Positions 1 through 7,454 of a stretch of 64,000 nucleotides of DNA are shown here, piece by piece. Below the pieces are notes generated by a model, which was not told the DNA's origin, did not search any database, and saw only the letters and a list, made by a program, of their open reading frames with translations. The stretch is from assembly GCA_030531555.1 (NCBI GenBank), contig JAUNNI010000009.1:1-64000 (forward strand). Reading direction: 5' to 3'. Every line of letters begins with the position of its first letter. Within the stretch, counting starts at the first letter, position 1. Both the position numbers and the translations under genes were made by a program. This DNA comes from Eubacteriales bacterium. GTDB taxonomy: Bacteria > Bacillota > Clostridia > Lachnospirales > Lachnospiraceae.

Positions 1-55
1 CAAACCCCTCATGATTGAGGGGCAGGGGAGTTGAAGTGTCGAAGACACTTTTTTA
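1..55 (+). mobile_element. Possible right end of an IS605/TnpB-type element
   Basis: Two hairpins are packed into the first 54 bases. The first has a 7-bp stem of CCCCTCA pairing with TGAGGGG at 5-22 and is followed by CAGGGGAGTTGA. The second pairs AAGTGTC with GACACTT at 34-50 and runs into a T tract. A C-rich/G-rich stem followed by a GGGGAGTTGA-like tail resembles the right end, and omega-RNA scaffold end, of many IS200/IS605-IS1341 elements. That likeness is from memory of the family. The element body lies outside the window, so an unrelated terminator or an assembly junction is possible. Confidence 0.35.
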
Positions 56-978
56 GTTGTTTTGAAGCTGTTTTACCAGATGGATCCATCGAATATTTCT
101 CCTCCAATGTTGTAAAGAATACAACGGGTTACAACTTGAAGGATTTGATTATTGGTTCTGAAGGAACCTTAGCAATTATCACAGAAGTTACACTGAAATT
201 ACTCCCAGCACCAGTGGAAACCTGCACTTTATTAATTCCATTTAATTCTTTGGAAGAATGTGCAGATATGGTACCAAAGCTGGTTGCTCTTCCAGCCACA
301 CCAACCGCCATCGAATTCTTAGAGCAGGAATTACTAGAAATTGTTGAGCGTACTTTGGACAAGCGACTTCCAACAACAGCGGGAGATGCTGTTCTGATCG
401 TAATGTATGATACCAACAGCAAAGAGGAAATGGATCTTGCCATTGAAGCAGCAGCAGAATCTGCTTTAAGCAATGGAGCTTTGGATGTATTCGTAGCAGA
501 TACCCCACAGTCTCAGTCTCAGGTTTGGGGAGTTCGTGGTGCCATCTTAGAAGGCATGAAGGCAGATTCTGTATCTCAGGAAGAATGTGACATCGTTGTT
601 CCAAGAGATAAAATTGCAGAATATGTTCGCGAAGCAAGAAAAATTACCGACCGCCTTGGTCTTCGTGTAGAACCATGTGGTCACTGTGGTGATGGTAATA
701 TTCACACTGAAATCTTACGTGGACCAGAAATCAGTGATGAAGAGTGGAAAGCATCCACACAGACAGCCATCAAAGAACTCTACGCTTTGGCAAAACGTCT
801 GAAGGGACAGATGTCGGGAGAACATGGCGTAGGAAATGGTCGTATCGAATACCTTGAAGAATTCGTTGGACCAAGAATGATCAAGCTTTACAAAGCAGTA
901 AAACTTGCATTCGATGAAAAATTGATTCTTAATCCAGGTAAGATCGTAGAATTTCAGGAAGATCGCAAACGTGGATAG
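31..978 (+). pseudogene. glcD: 5'-truncated FAD-linked glycolate/D-lactate dehydrogenase (GlcD)
   Basis: The C-terminal two thirds of a GlcD-type FAD oxidoreductase, which oxidises 2-hydroxy acids such as glycolate or D-lactate. Visible are the end of the FAD-binding (PCMH) domain (FEAVLPDG, NTTGYNLKDLIIGSEGTL) and the FAD-oxidase C-terminal domain with GHCGDGNIH and SGEHGVGNGR near the end. About 150 N-terminal residues are missing compared with the usual 460. The reading frame is closed at codon 16-18 (TGA), and no frame upstream carries the missing part, so the break lies inside the window at about base 55. A TTG at 31 only opens the frame and encodes non-homologous residues. It probably arose by insertion or rearrangement and is probably inactive. 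Confidence 0.75.
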
Positions 979-1006
979 AATAAAACAATAGGGAAGGAAT
1001 GAAAAC

Positions 1007-2182
1007 ATGAGTACAAAAAAATCATTGTTAGTCGACAAAAATAAGATGCCTTTGGCTATGGGTATCGCCTTTGTTGCCTTTACAACACAGTTTGGTGGCG
1101 GATTTGCATCCGGTGCCCAGATCAAACAATACTTTATCAACTATGGTATCTGGTGTCTTTTATTACCAGTAGTAAGCCAAGGTCTTTATGCTATCTTCTT
1201 CTGGTATGGAATGAGATATGCTTACAAACATCAGACATATGATTATCGTTCATTTTCTGACAGCATTTACGGACCAACCAAGCTGGTAATGTCCAATGCT
1301 TTTGAAATCTGTTACTTAATCATGATCGGAACAGCATCCGCTGCAGCATTTGCTACCGGTGGTTCCACACTGAATACATTGCTTGGTATTCCATACTGGC
1401 TTTGTACATTAGTTGTAGCAGCTTTTATCTTTTTTATTGCAATGTACGGTACTAATGTAGTACGTGCGGCTGCTTCCACATTATCCGTTTTAATTATTAT
1501 TGGTTTAGTTCTTGTATTAGTACCAAATATCTTCTCTCAGGCAGGTGTAATCGGTGAAGCAATCAGCATGATGAAGAGTGGTCAGATGGTAGCTGGATCC
1601 ATGGAAACAGGTGCATTTATGCCAGCTTTATGGATGTCATTCTTATACTTCTTATTCCAGTTATCTTCCGTTTCTGTTATGTATCAGCATATGGAACCTG
1701 TAACAGATGTAAAACAGATCAATAAAGCAGCCATCTGGATGTTCGTTGTAAACTTCTTCTCCATGGAACTTGCCATTGTTGGTATGTTAGCAGTTATGTA
1801 TACAAGCAGCATGGCAGAAGCTACCGTTCCAATGCTCGTTTTAGTACAGAATGGTCCTGGAGCAGCTGTTTTGACCCCAATCATTTCTATCTTAATCATC
1901 CTTGGATCCATTTCCACAGGTGTAAATATGATTGCTGGTATCGTTGCAAGATGTGTTAACGCAGTAGAACGTAACAAATCCGAAGAAGAAAAGAGCAAAG
2001 GTCACATGCTTCGTATGGCAATTGCAACCATTATTTTCACAGCAATCGCATGGGGTATTGCTCAGTTTGGTCTTATGGCAGTTGTTAAGCAGGGATATGC
2101 TTACTTAGGATATGCTTCTTTGATCACTGTATTTATTCCATTTGTAATTCATGCAATTATTACAAAGATGAAGGATATCTAA
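1007..2182 (+). CDS. YkvI-family membrane transporter
   Basis: A polytopic membrane protein of 391 residues with about ten hydrophobic segments, resembling the uncharacterised YkvI family (COG3949) of the APC/LeuT-fold superfamily. The N-terminal stretch FGGGFASGAQIKQYF matches the glycine-rich unwound first helix typical of that family. A Shine-Dalgarno GGGAAGG lies about nine bases before the ATG. The gene follows the glcD remnant by 28 bases, so the intact operon may have paired a 2-hydroxyacid dehydrogenase with a transporter for its substrate or a related acid. The substrate is not known. A strong hairpin follows the stop codon. Confidence 0.75.
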   Translation: MSTKKSLLVDKNKMPLAMGIAFVAFTTQFGGGFASGAQIKQYFINYGIWCLLLPVVSQGLYAIFFWYGMRYAYKHQTYDYRSFSDSIYGPTKLVMSNAFEICYLIMIGTASAAAFATGGSTLNTLLGIPYWLCTLVVAAFIFFIAMYGTNVVRAAASTLSVLIIIGLVLVLVPNIFSQAGVIGEAISMMKSGQMVAGSMETGAFMPALWMSFLYFLFQLSSVSVMYQHMEPVTDVKQINKAAIWMFVVNFFSMELAIVGMLAVMYTSSMAEATVPMLVLVQNGPGAAVLTPIISILIILGSISTGVNMIAGIVARCVNAVERNKSEEEKSKGHMLRMAIATIIFTAIAWGIAQFGLMAVVKQGYAYLGYASLITVFIPFVIHAIITKMKDI

Positions 2183-2209
2183 TTCCAACAAAATATGGAC
2201 ATAAAAATA

Positions 2210-2240
2210 GGGCGTCACTTTATGTGGGTGGCGCCCTTAT
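2210..2240 (+). terminator. Intrinsic terminator after the YkvI-type gene
   Basis: GGGCGTCAC (2210-2218) pairs with GTGGCGCCC (2228-2236), with one G-U pair, followed by TTATT. It lies between convergent genes and may also stop transcription from the GntR gene. Confidence 0.7.
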
Positions 2241-2271
2241 TGCATGTCTTTGTTCCTTCAATATTTATGTT

Positions 2272-2925
2272 CTATGCGTTTAAGAAATCAGTTACGGAAC
2301 GATTCCAGTGATTTTTTGCGGCTTTAGCGGCTTTTTTTAGATCTTTGTCTTTTAAAGCATCAATTAAAATCTGATGTTCTTTTACAGAATTCATGGATAT
2401 GGAGATGGAATGCAGGTAGAGATGTCTTCGAACATGTGCCATGAAATTATCCAAAGGAGTGATAAGATATGGATTCTCGGTCAGCTGAATGATGATATCA
2501 TGAAAATCCTGATCGTATTTTAAAGAGGAAGTGAAATCATCTCGTTCCAAAGCCTTGCGAAGATTCTCATTGAGTGCTTCTAAATGATCAATATGTTGAA
2601 TGGTAATCTTAGGTACTACAATCTCTACTGCCAAAGACTGGAGAGCCGCAGATGGAGGAAGTAAAAGGCTAAGATCCTCTTTTTTTGCTGTATTTACATA
2701 AGTGGAAACACCAGGTTTCATGGTGATAAAGCCTTGCATAGCCAACATTTGTAATGCTTCACGGATCGGTGTACGACTGATTCCTATGGCTGTAGCTAAT
2801 TCTTTATCATTCAATTTTTCTCCAGGCTGTAAGGTTCCATTAATGATCCATTCTTGAATCTGTTCAAAAGCACGGTCTTTGGCACTGACAGGGGTCGGTG
2901 CGACATAATCTCTAGGAATTGGCAT
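2272..2925 (-). CDS. GntR-family (FadR/FCD) transcriptional regulator
   Basis: A 217-residue regulator with an N-terminal winged helix (residues about 15-80, including LNDKELATAIGISRTPIREAL, split as a standard GntR recognition helix) and a C-terminal all-helical FCD ligand domain (about 90-210). FCD domains usually bind a metal and a small carboxylate; the D-x3-H pattern DQDFHDIII is visible. GGAGG precedes the ATG by six bases. It is convergent with the glcD/transporter pair. In many bacteria FCD regulators of this type (LldR, GlcC) control lactate or glycolate oxidation, so regulation of the neighbouring pair is likely, but this is inferred from position. Confidence 0.85.
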   Translation of the reverse strand: MPIPRDYVAPTPVSAKDRAFEQIQEWIINGTLQPGEKLNDKELATAIGISRTPIREALQMLAMQGFITMKPGVSTYVNTAKKEDLSLLLPPSAALQSLAVEIVVPKITIQHIDHLEALNENLRKALERDDFTSSLKYDQDFHDIIIQLTENPYLITPLDNFMAHVRRHLYLHSISISMNSVKEHQILIDALKDKDLKKAAKAAKNHWNRSVTDFLNA

Positions 2926-3163
2926 GATAATCCTCCGTTCTAGTTCTCAATCCTGTTAGTTATATCATAGCATATATTAAATAATAAATAAAAGATTATA
3001 TGATAAATCATAGATTACAATTACAATCTTACAAATCCTTACAAATCATACAATTAAGTCCGATAAAATGTACATAAAATATCTTATCATGATGACAAGA
3101 GAAAGAAAAAAGACACACATTTTTATAGAATGTAGGAAATCAAAGAAAAGGAGACGTCAGATC

Positions 3164-3976
3164 ATGAAAACATGTGGTGCAGATTTTGGAGTGAAGTTGA
3201 ATAAAGGAATCGTTGAAGAGATTGGAAAAAGCTATATCGAACAGCCTGAAATCAAATGGAATGGCAAGGGAATCAAATGGTTTGACGATTCTCAGCTGAT
3301 GAAAAAGAAAGCCCGGAATTATATCGTAATGGATTTGGAAATGAGTGCGGTTGCTAAGACTGCGGAGAATAAAGATCTTTCTCATCGAATGGAGATTATT
3401 CAGATTGGAGCAGTTTTATTGGATTCCAAATACCAGGAGGTTGGCCATTTTATGACATTGGTAAAGCCTCAGTTCAATACCAGAATTGAGCGTAATTATG
3501 AAAAACTGACTGGAATCACCACAGAGATGGTAGCAGAGGCTCCTGTGTTTGAAGAAGCCATCAAAATGTTTTTCCAATGGTGCACGAGTGTAAAAAGTAA
3601 TACACAGATTTGTCAATGGAGCACCAGTGATCTTCACCAGATTAAAAGTGAAATCGCCATGAAAGGATACTATCTTACTAAAAAAGAGAGAGAGCTTCTT
3701 ACGAATTGGTGTGATTTCCAGCAGGAATATGGAGAAAAACTTGGTGTGGAAGGATGCCTTTCGTTAAAAAAAGCTTTAATGTATGCTGGTGTTGATGCTA
3801 CAGGTCACTTTCATGATGCCTTAGATGATGCCAGAAATACAGCCACTCTTTTAAGTACCGTTCGAGATGAAGAAAAATGTAAAAAAGCATTGCAGCATGT
3901 CATTGATGCAATTCATCCACAGCCATTTGGAACATCTTTGGGAACAATTTTATCAGGCTTTCAACTGGCAATGTGA
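3164..3976 (+). CDS. DEDDh-type 3'-5' exonuclease
   Basis: A DnaQ/KapD-like exonuclease of 270 residues. Motif I (VMDLEMS), motif II (STSDLHQI) and motif III (GHFHDALDDARNTA, with the His-x4-Asp of the DEDDh group) are all visible, so it should be a metal-dependent 3'-5' nuclease. About 45 N-terminal residues precede the domain and are unassigned. The start at 3164 is chosen because AAAAGGAG lies ten bases upstream; an in-frame ATG at 3068 has no ribosome binding site. The RNA or DNA substrate cannot be told from sequence. KapD/ERI1-like proteins often act on RNA. Confidence 0.85.
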   Translation: MKTCGADFGVKLNKGIVEEIGKSYIEQPEIKWNGKGIKWFDDSQLMKKKARNYIVMDLEMSAVAKTAENKDLSHRMEIIQIGAVLLDSKYQEVGHFMTLVKPQFNTRIERNYEKLTGITTEMVAEAPVFEEAIKMFFQWCTSVKSNTQICQWSTSDLHQIKSEIAMKGYYLTKKERELLTNWCDFQQEYGEKLGVEGCLSLKKALMYAGVDATGHFHDALDDARNTATLLSTVRDEEKCKKALQHVIDAIHPQPFGTSLGTILSGFQLAM

Positions 3977-3993
3977 AATATATCCTTTTAAAG

Positions 3994-4027
3994 AATGTCT
4001 TTGGTATTTTATCAAAGACATTTTTTT
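3994..4027 (+). terminator. Intrinsic terminator after the exonuclease gene
   Basis: AATGTCTTTG pairs perfectly with CAAAGACATT around a nine-base loop and runs straight into seven T residues. Confidence 0.85.
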
Positions 4028-4081
4028 CCCTTGATTTGTGGTATACTAATACTTAAGAATTCAGGTAGGAGAAAAGATAAG

Positions 4082-4423
4082 ATGAATATACAGATTTTTG
4101 GAACCAAAAAATCATTTGATTCGAAGAAAGCGGAGCGTTATTTTAAGGAACGTGGAATTAAGTACCAATTTATCGACATGAAAGAAAAAGGACTTAGCAA
4201 AGGAGAGTTCACTTCGGTCAGTCAGGCCGTGGGCGGTCTGGACCAAATGATTGATCTGGATTGTAAAGATAAGAATTTACTTGCGCTGGTTCAATATTTA
4301 AGCACGGAAGATAAATTGGCGAAGGTTTTGGAGAATCAAAAGCTTTTACGTGTACCAATCGTAAGAAATGGTAAGCAGGCAACGATTGGATATGAGCCAG
4401 ATATTTGGAAAAATTGGAAATAG
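4082..4423 (+). CDS. ArsC/Spx-family protein lacking the active-site cysteine
   Basis: A 113-residue thioredoxin-fold protein of the ArsC/Spx/YffB family (IQIFGTKKSFDSKKAERYF at the N terminus; the conserved RVPIVRNGK and Gly-Tyr stretch near the C terminus). The usual N-terminal Cys, or Cys-x2-Cys, that serves arsenate reduction or redox sensing is replaced by KKSFDSKK. Arsenate reductase activity is therefore unlikely. A non-catalytic or regulatory role, as for some Spx-like proteins, is possible. The ATG at 4082 has TAGGAGAAAAG upstream; the longer frame from 3995 overlaps the preceding terminator. It is the first gene of a tight run to 6244. Confidence 0.75.
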   Translation: MNIQIFGTKKSFDSKKAERYFKERGIKYQFIDMKEKGLSKGEFTSVSQAVGGLDQMIDLDCKDKNLLALVQYLSTEDKLAKVLENQKLLRVPIVRNGKQATIGYEPDIWKNWK

Positions 4424-4442
4424 AGGATAGGAGGTAAATCAT

Positions 4443-4658
4443 ATGGCTGGATATTTAATCAAAGATACCACAAGAGAGGAAAGACAGAGAATTGTGGAAG
4501 AATCTTTGGGTAATATTGATGCAAACTGTGATGGATGTATGTCTGGTCTTGCAGAAATGTATCAGGATTATATTGATGGAAAAAAAGAAATTCGAGAGAT
4601 TACCATGGAGTTTAATGCTCGATATGTAAAGGCAGATCTCCCGAAAGATGAATTGTAA
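4443..4658 (+). CDS. Small conserved acidic protein, function unknown
   Basis: A 71-residue soluble protein with AGGAGG seven bases before its ATG and only 19 bases after the Spx-like gene, so it is almost certainly translated. It carries a Cys-x2-Cys (NCDGC) near its centre in an otherwise charged, helical sequence. I recall similar short hypothetical proteins in Lachnospiraceae but cannot name a domain. Its tight placement between a thioredoxin-fold protein and an EamA transporter suggests co-transcription. The two cysteines could bind metal or form a disulfide. No function is assigned. Confidence 0.7.
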   Translation: MAGYLIKDTTREERQRIVEESLGNIDANCDGCMSGLAEMYQDYIDGKKEIREITMEFNARYVKADLPKDEL

Positions 4659-4673
4659 GAAAGGAGATTGTTT

Positions 4674-5087
4674 ATGTGGTTTGTATTTGCTCTGTTATCT
4701 GCCATTTTTGCTGCTTTAACATCAATTTTGGCTAAGATTGGTATTGATGGAGTAAACTCTAATCTCGCGACGGCCATTCGTACCGTTGTTGTTGTTATCA
4801 TGGCATGGGGCATGGTTTTTTTAACACAGGCTCAGAGTGGTATCTCAGAGATTAGTAAAAAGAGCTGGGTTTTCTTAGTATTATCCGGGCTTGCAACCGG
4901 AGGCTCCTGGTTATGTTATTACCGCGCATTGCAGGTGGGTGAGGCTTCAAAAGTTGTACCAATTGATAAGCTTAGTGTAGTATTTACTTTGATTTTGGCC
5001 TTTGTTTTCTTACATGAAGAATTCACTATGAAATCCTTGATTGGATGTGTTTTAATTGGAGCAGGAACCCTGATTATGGTTCTTTAA
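4674..5087 (+). CDS. EamA-family half-size membrane transporter
   Basis: A 137-residue membrane protein with about five hydrophobic segments covering one EamA repeat of the drug/metabolite transporter superfamily (start FVFALLSAIFAALTSILAK; end LIGCVLIGAGTLIMVL). Full-size members have ten segments in two repeats, so this single-repeat form must act as a dimer if it transports. AAGGAG lies seven bases before the ATG at 4674. The start at TTG 4668 is less well spaced. The substrate is unknown. Confidence 0.8.
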   Translation: MWFVFALLSAIFAALTSILAKIGIDGVNSNLATAIRTVVVVIMAWGMVFLTQAQSGISEISKKSWVFLVLSGLATGGSWLCYYRALQVGEASKVVPIDKLSVVFTLILAFVFLHEEFTMKSLIGCVLIGAGTLIMVL

Positions 5088-5123
5088 TTGGAATTCGTTG
5101 ATATTGGAATGGGAGATAGGAAA

Positions 5124-5651
5124 ATGAGTAAGATTCATATTGAAAAAATTAGCGTGACCGATCTTGCCTTAGATGCCATTGTTAATGCGGCAAATGAAGG
5201 CTTGTGGGAAGGTGGAGGAGTTTGTGGTGCCATTTTTCGGGCTGCAGGTTCCAAAGAGTTAACAAAAGCATGTCAGGCTATCGGTCATTGTGATACGGGA
5301 AATGCTGTGATTACCCCGGGATTTCGCTTGCCGGCAAAATACGTGATTCATGCAGTGGGACCTGTATGGAGAGGTGGTAACTGTAAAGAAGCAAAATTGC
5401 TTTATCAGGCCTATCGCAATGCGCTACGAGTTGCTAAAGATAATAATTGTCATTCCATAGGATTTCCATTGATCTCCTCCGGAATTTTTGGTTATCCTTT
5501 AGAAGGAGCATGGAAAGAAGCAATCAATGCCTGCAAAGATTTTATTGTAAAAAATGAAACATATGATATTGAAATAACATTTGCTGTTCTTGATGATCGA
5601 ATCATGAAAGTAGGAAAGCAAATGTTAGAATATGAGGAGAAGAAATCATGA
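5124..5651 (+). CDS. Macrodomain protein (ADP-ribose/O-acetyl-ADP-ribose hydrolase type)
   Basis: A stand-alone macrodomain of 175 residues. Hallmarks of the ADP-ribose binding fold are AIVNAANEGLWEGGGVCGAI (distal ribose loop with the catalytic-type Asn and Gly run) and LISSGIFGYPLEGA (phosphate loop). MacroD-like members remove ADP-ribose from proteins or hydrolyse O-acetyl-ADP-ribose. The ATG at 5124 is preceded by GGGAGATAGG; an upstream in-frame TTG at 5088 would begin at the previous stop and has no ribosome binding site. It overlaps the next gene by four bases (ATGA), indicating translational coupling to the DsbA-like protein. Confidence 0.88.
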   Translation: MSKIHIEKISVTDLALDAIVNAANEGLWEGGGVCGAIFRAAGSKELTKACQAIGHCDTGNAVITPGFRLPAKYVIHAVGPVWRGGNCKEAKLLYQAYRNALRVAKDNNCHSIGFPLISSGIFGYPLEGAWKEAINACKDFIVKNETYDIEITFAVLDDRIMKVGKQMLEYEEKKS

Positions 5652-6244
5652 AGATTATTTTTGTGACAGATTATGTCTGTCCATATTGTATTGTTGGAAA
5701 AGCAGCGTTAAAGGAAGCCATCCGTCAGCTGGGAATCGAGGTAGAGATTGAAACATTACCCATGCAGCTTACCATGGAAGGAGAGCCTAAGGTAGATACC
5801 TGGAGTAATCAGGAAAAGAGAGAAAAATATAAGGTTTTAACAGATCCTGCACAGGAGATGGGCCTTAATGTGAAGATTCCTCCTTTCGTGGTGCCAAGAC
5901 CATATACAAGACTTGCTTTTGAAGGACATTTCTATGCTTTAGAGCATGGCCTTGCAGATGCTTATGATGATGCGATGTATCGTGCATATTTTGTGGATGA
6001 AAGGGACATCGGAGAACTTGATGTGATTACTGATGTGGCAGCATCTGTAGGCCTTGATCCAAAGGAATTATCAGAAGCACTGCAGGATGGAAGATACAGC
6101 GAAACAGTGGCTAAAGCGGATGCTTACACAAAAGAAACATTGGATGTCCATTCTGTTCCAACCTTATTCATTGATGGAGATCGTGTTCAGTTTAAAGATT
6201 ATACAGTTGCGGATGCAATTCGTATTTTAAATTCATATATATAA
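5648..6244 (+). CDS. DsbA/FrnE-like thiol oxidoreductase
   Basis: A cytoplasmic DsbA-family protein of 198 residues without a signal peptide. The active site is CPYC at residues 12-15 (TDYVCPYCIVGKAAL). An inserted helical domain follows, and the cis-Pro loop appears as HSVPTLFIDG near residue 175. FrnE-like members act in thiol-disulfide exchange or isomerisation in the cytosol. It overlaps the macrodomain gene by four bases and ends the run that began at 4082. Confidence 0.82.
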   Translation: MKIIFVTDYVCPYCIVGKAALKEAIRQLGIEVEIETLPMQLTMEGEPKVDTWSNQEKREKYKVLTDPAQEMGLNVKIPPFVVPRPYTRLAFEGHFYALEHGLADAYDDAMYRAYFVDERDIGELDVITDVAASVGLDPKELSEALQDGRYSETVAKADAYTKETLDVHSVPTLFIDGDRVQFKDYTVADAIRILNSYI

Positions 6245-6307
6245 TTATTTTTTGAAATTTTATCAAAAAGTTGAATGATGAAAGCAAAAAAATGTATTAA
6301 TTCATAT

Positions 6308-6336
6308 TTGACCGATAGGAATAAGTATGTTAGAAT
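6308..6336 (+). promoter_or_regulatory. Sigma-A type promoter of the peptide transporter operon
   Basis: TTGACC (6308-6313), a 17-base spacer and TAGAAT (6331-6336). The expected start is near 6343, inside the palindrome that follows. Confidence 0.7.
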
Positions 6337-6337
6337 G

Positions 6338-6375
6338 AAATGAATATTCTTTTAGGAGAATATTCATTTTATTTT
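6338..6375 (+). promoter_or_regulatory. Palindrome/attenuator-like hairpin at the transporter transcription start
   Basis: A 13-bp perfect inverted repeat, AAATGAATATTCT against AGAATATTCATTT with a six-base centre, followed by TTATTTTT. It starts two bases after the -10 box. It could be a repressor operator, or, transcribed from about 6343, a short leader hairpin able to terminate. It lies 94 bases after the preceding gene, so it is less likely to be that gene's terminator. Confidence 0.55.
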
Positions 6376-6455
6376 TGCGTTTTAAACTTTATAGGGTTAA
6401 ATGACTAAATGAGTAAATAAATAAAGAGTAGAACGATTGAAATCAAGAGGGTTAT

Positions 6456-7442
6456 ATGGAACAAAGAGAAAAAGTTTTAGAAGTGAAAGATTTATGTGTA
6501 CAATTTAATACAGTAGAAGGTACCGTAAATGCGATCAATCATCTGAATTATACCCTTCATAAAGGTGAAAAGCTGGGAATCGTTGGCGAGAGTGGCAGCG
6601 GTAAGAGTGTTTCTTCTTTGGGTATCATGCAGTTGATTCCAAATCCCCCTGGAAAGATCACAGAAGGTGAGATTATCTATAAAGGGGAAGATATCGTGAA
6701 AAAATCGGAAAAGGAAATGGAGAAAATTCGCGGGAACGAGATCTCCATGATCTTCCAGGAACCGATGACTTCACTGAATCCAATTATCAAATGTGGTAAG
6801 CAGATTGCAGAATCCTTACGTTTGCACCGTGGACTCAGTAAAAAAGAAGCGATGAAAGAAGCCATTGCCATGATGAAGGCGGTTGGTATCGCTAATCCGG
6901 AAGTACGTGCCCATGAATATCCACACCAGATGTCCGGTGGTATGAGACAGCGTGTCATGATTGCCATGGCTTTGGCATGTAAGCCACAGATTCTGATTGC
7001 AGATGAACCTACAACGGCTTTAGATGTTACCATTCAGGCGCAGATTCTTGATCTGATTCGCAACCTGAATGAAGAAATGAACACCAGTGTTTTATTTATC
7101 ACTCATGACCTTGGGGTTGTCAGTGAACTTTGTGATACGGTTATTGTTATGTATACTGGTCGTGTCATGGAGAAAGCACCAGTTCGAGAGTTATTTGAAG
7201 ATCCAAAACATCCTTATACCATTGGTTTGATGAAAGCCATTCCTCGCATCACAAAGGATCGTCCTCCTTTGGAGACCATCGAAGGTGCGGTTCCAAATCC
7301 AACGGAAAAAATCGAAGGATGTAGCTTTTGGCCAAGATGTCCATATGCGACAGATCGTTGTAAGACAGAAGAACCACCGCTGATTGATATCACTCCACAG
7401 CGACAGGTAAAATGCTTCCGCTATGTGGATGCGGCAGAGTAA
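6456..7442 (+). CDS. dppD: Peptide ABC transporter ATP-binding protein (DppD/OppD type)
   Basis: An ATPase of 328 residues for a family 5 peptide importer. Walker A GESGSGKS, Q-loop FQEPMTSLNP, signature MSGGMRQRVMIA and Walker B ILIADEPTTALD are in order. The C-terminal oligopeptide/dipeptide domain carries the Cys-rich CSFWPRCPYATDRC stretch, which in this family can hold an Fe-S cluster. It is the first gene of the operon and lies 12 bases before the partner ATPase, with which it forms the heterodimeric motor on the cytoplasmic side of the two permeases. Peptide specificity cannot be read from the ATPase. Confidence 0.9.
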   Translation: MEQREKVLEVKDLCVQFNTVEGTVNAINHLNYTLHKGEKLGIVGESGSGKSVSSLGIMQLIPNPPGKITEGEIIYKGEDIVKKSEKEMEKIRGNEISMIFQEPMTSLNPIIKCGKQIAESLRLHRGLSKKEAMKEAIAMMKAVGIANPEVRAHEYPHQMSGGMRQRVMIAMALACKPQILIADEPTTALDVTIQAQILDLIRNLNEEMNTSVLFITHDLGVVSELCDTVIVMYTGRVMEKAPVRELFEDPKHPYTIGLMKAIPRITKDRPPLETIEGAVPNPTEKIEGCSFWPRCPYATDRCKTEEPPLIDITPQRQVKCFRYVDAAE

Positions 7443-7454
7443 AGGAGCTATATT

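Noticed and set aside
4082..4423. Arsenate reductase annotation
   Set aside because: The catalytic cysteine is missing and there are no other arsenic resistance genes nearby.
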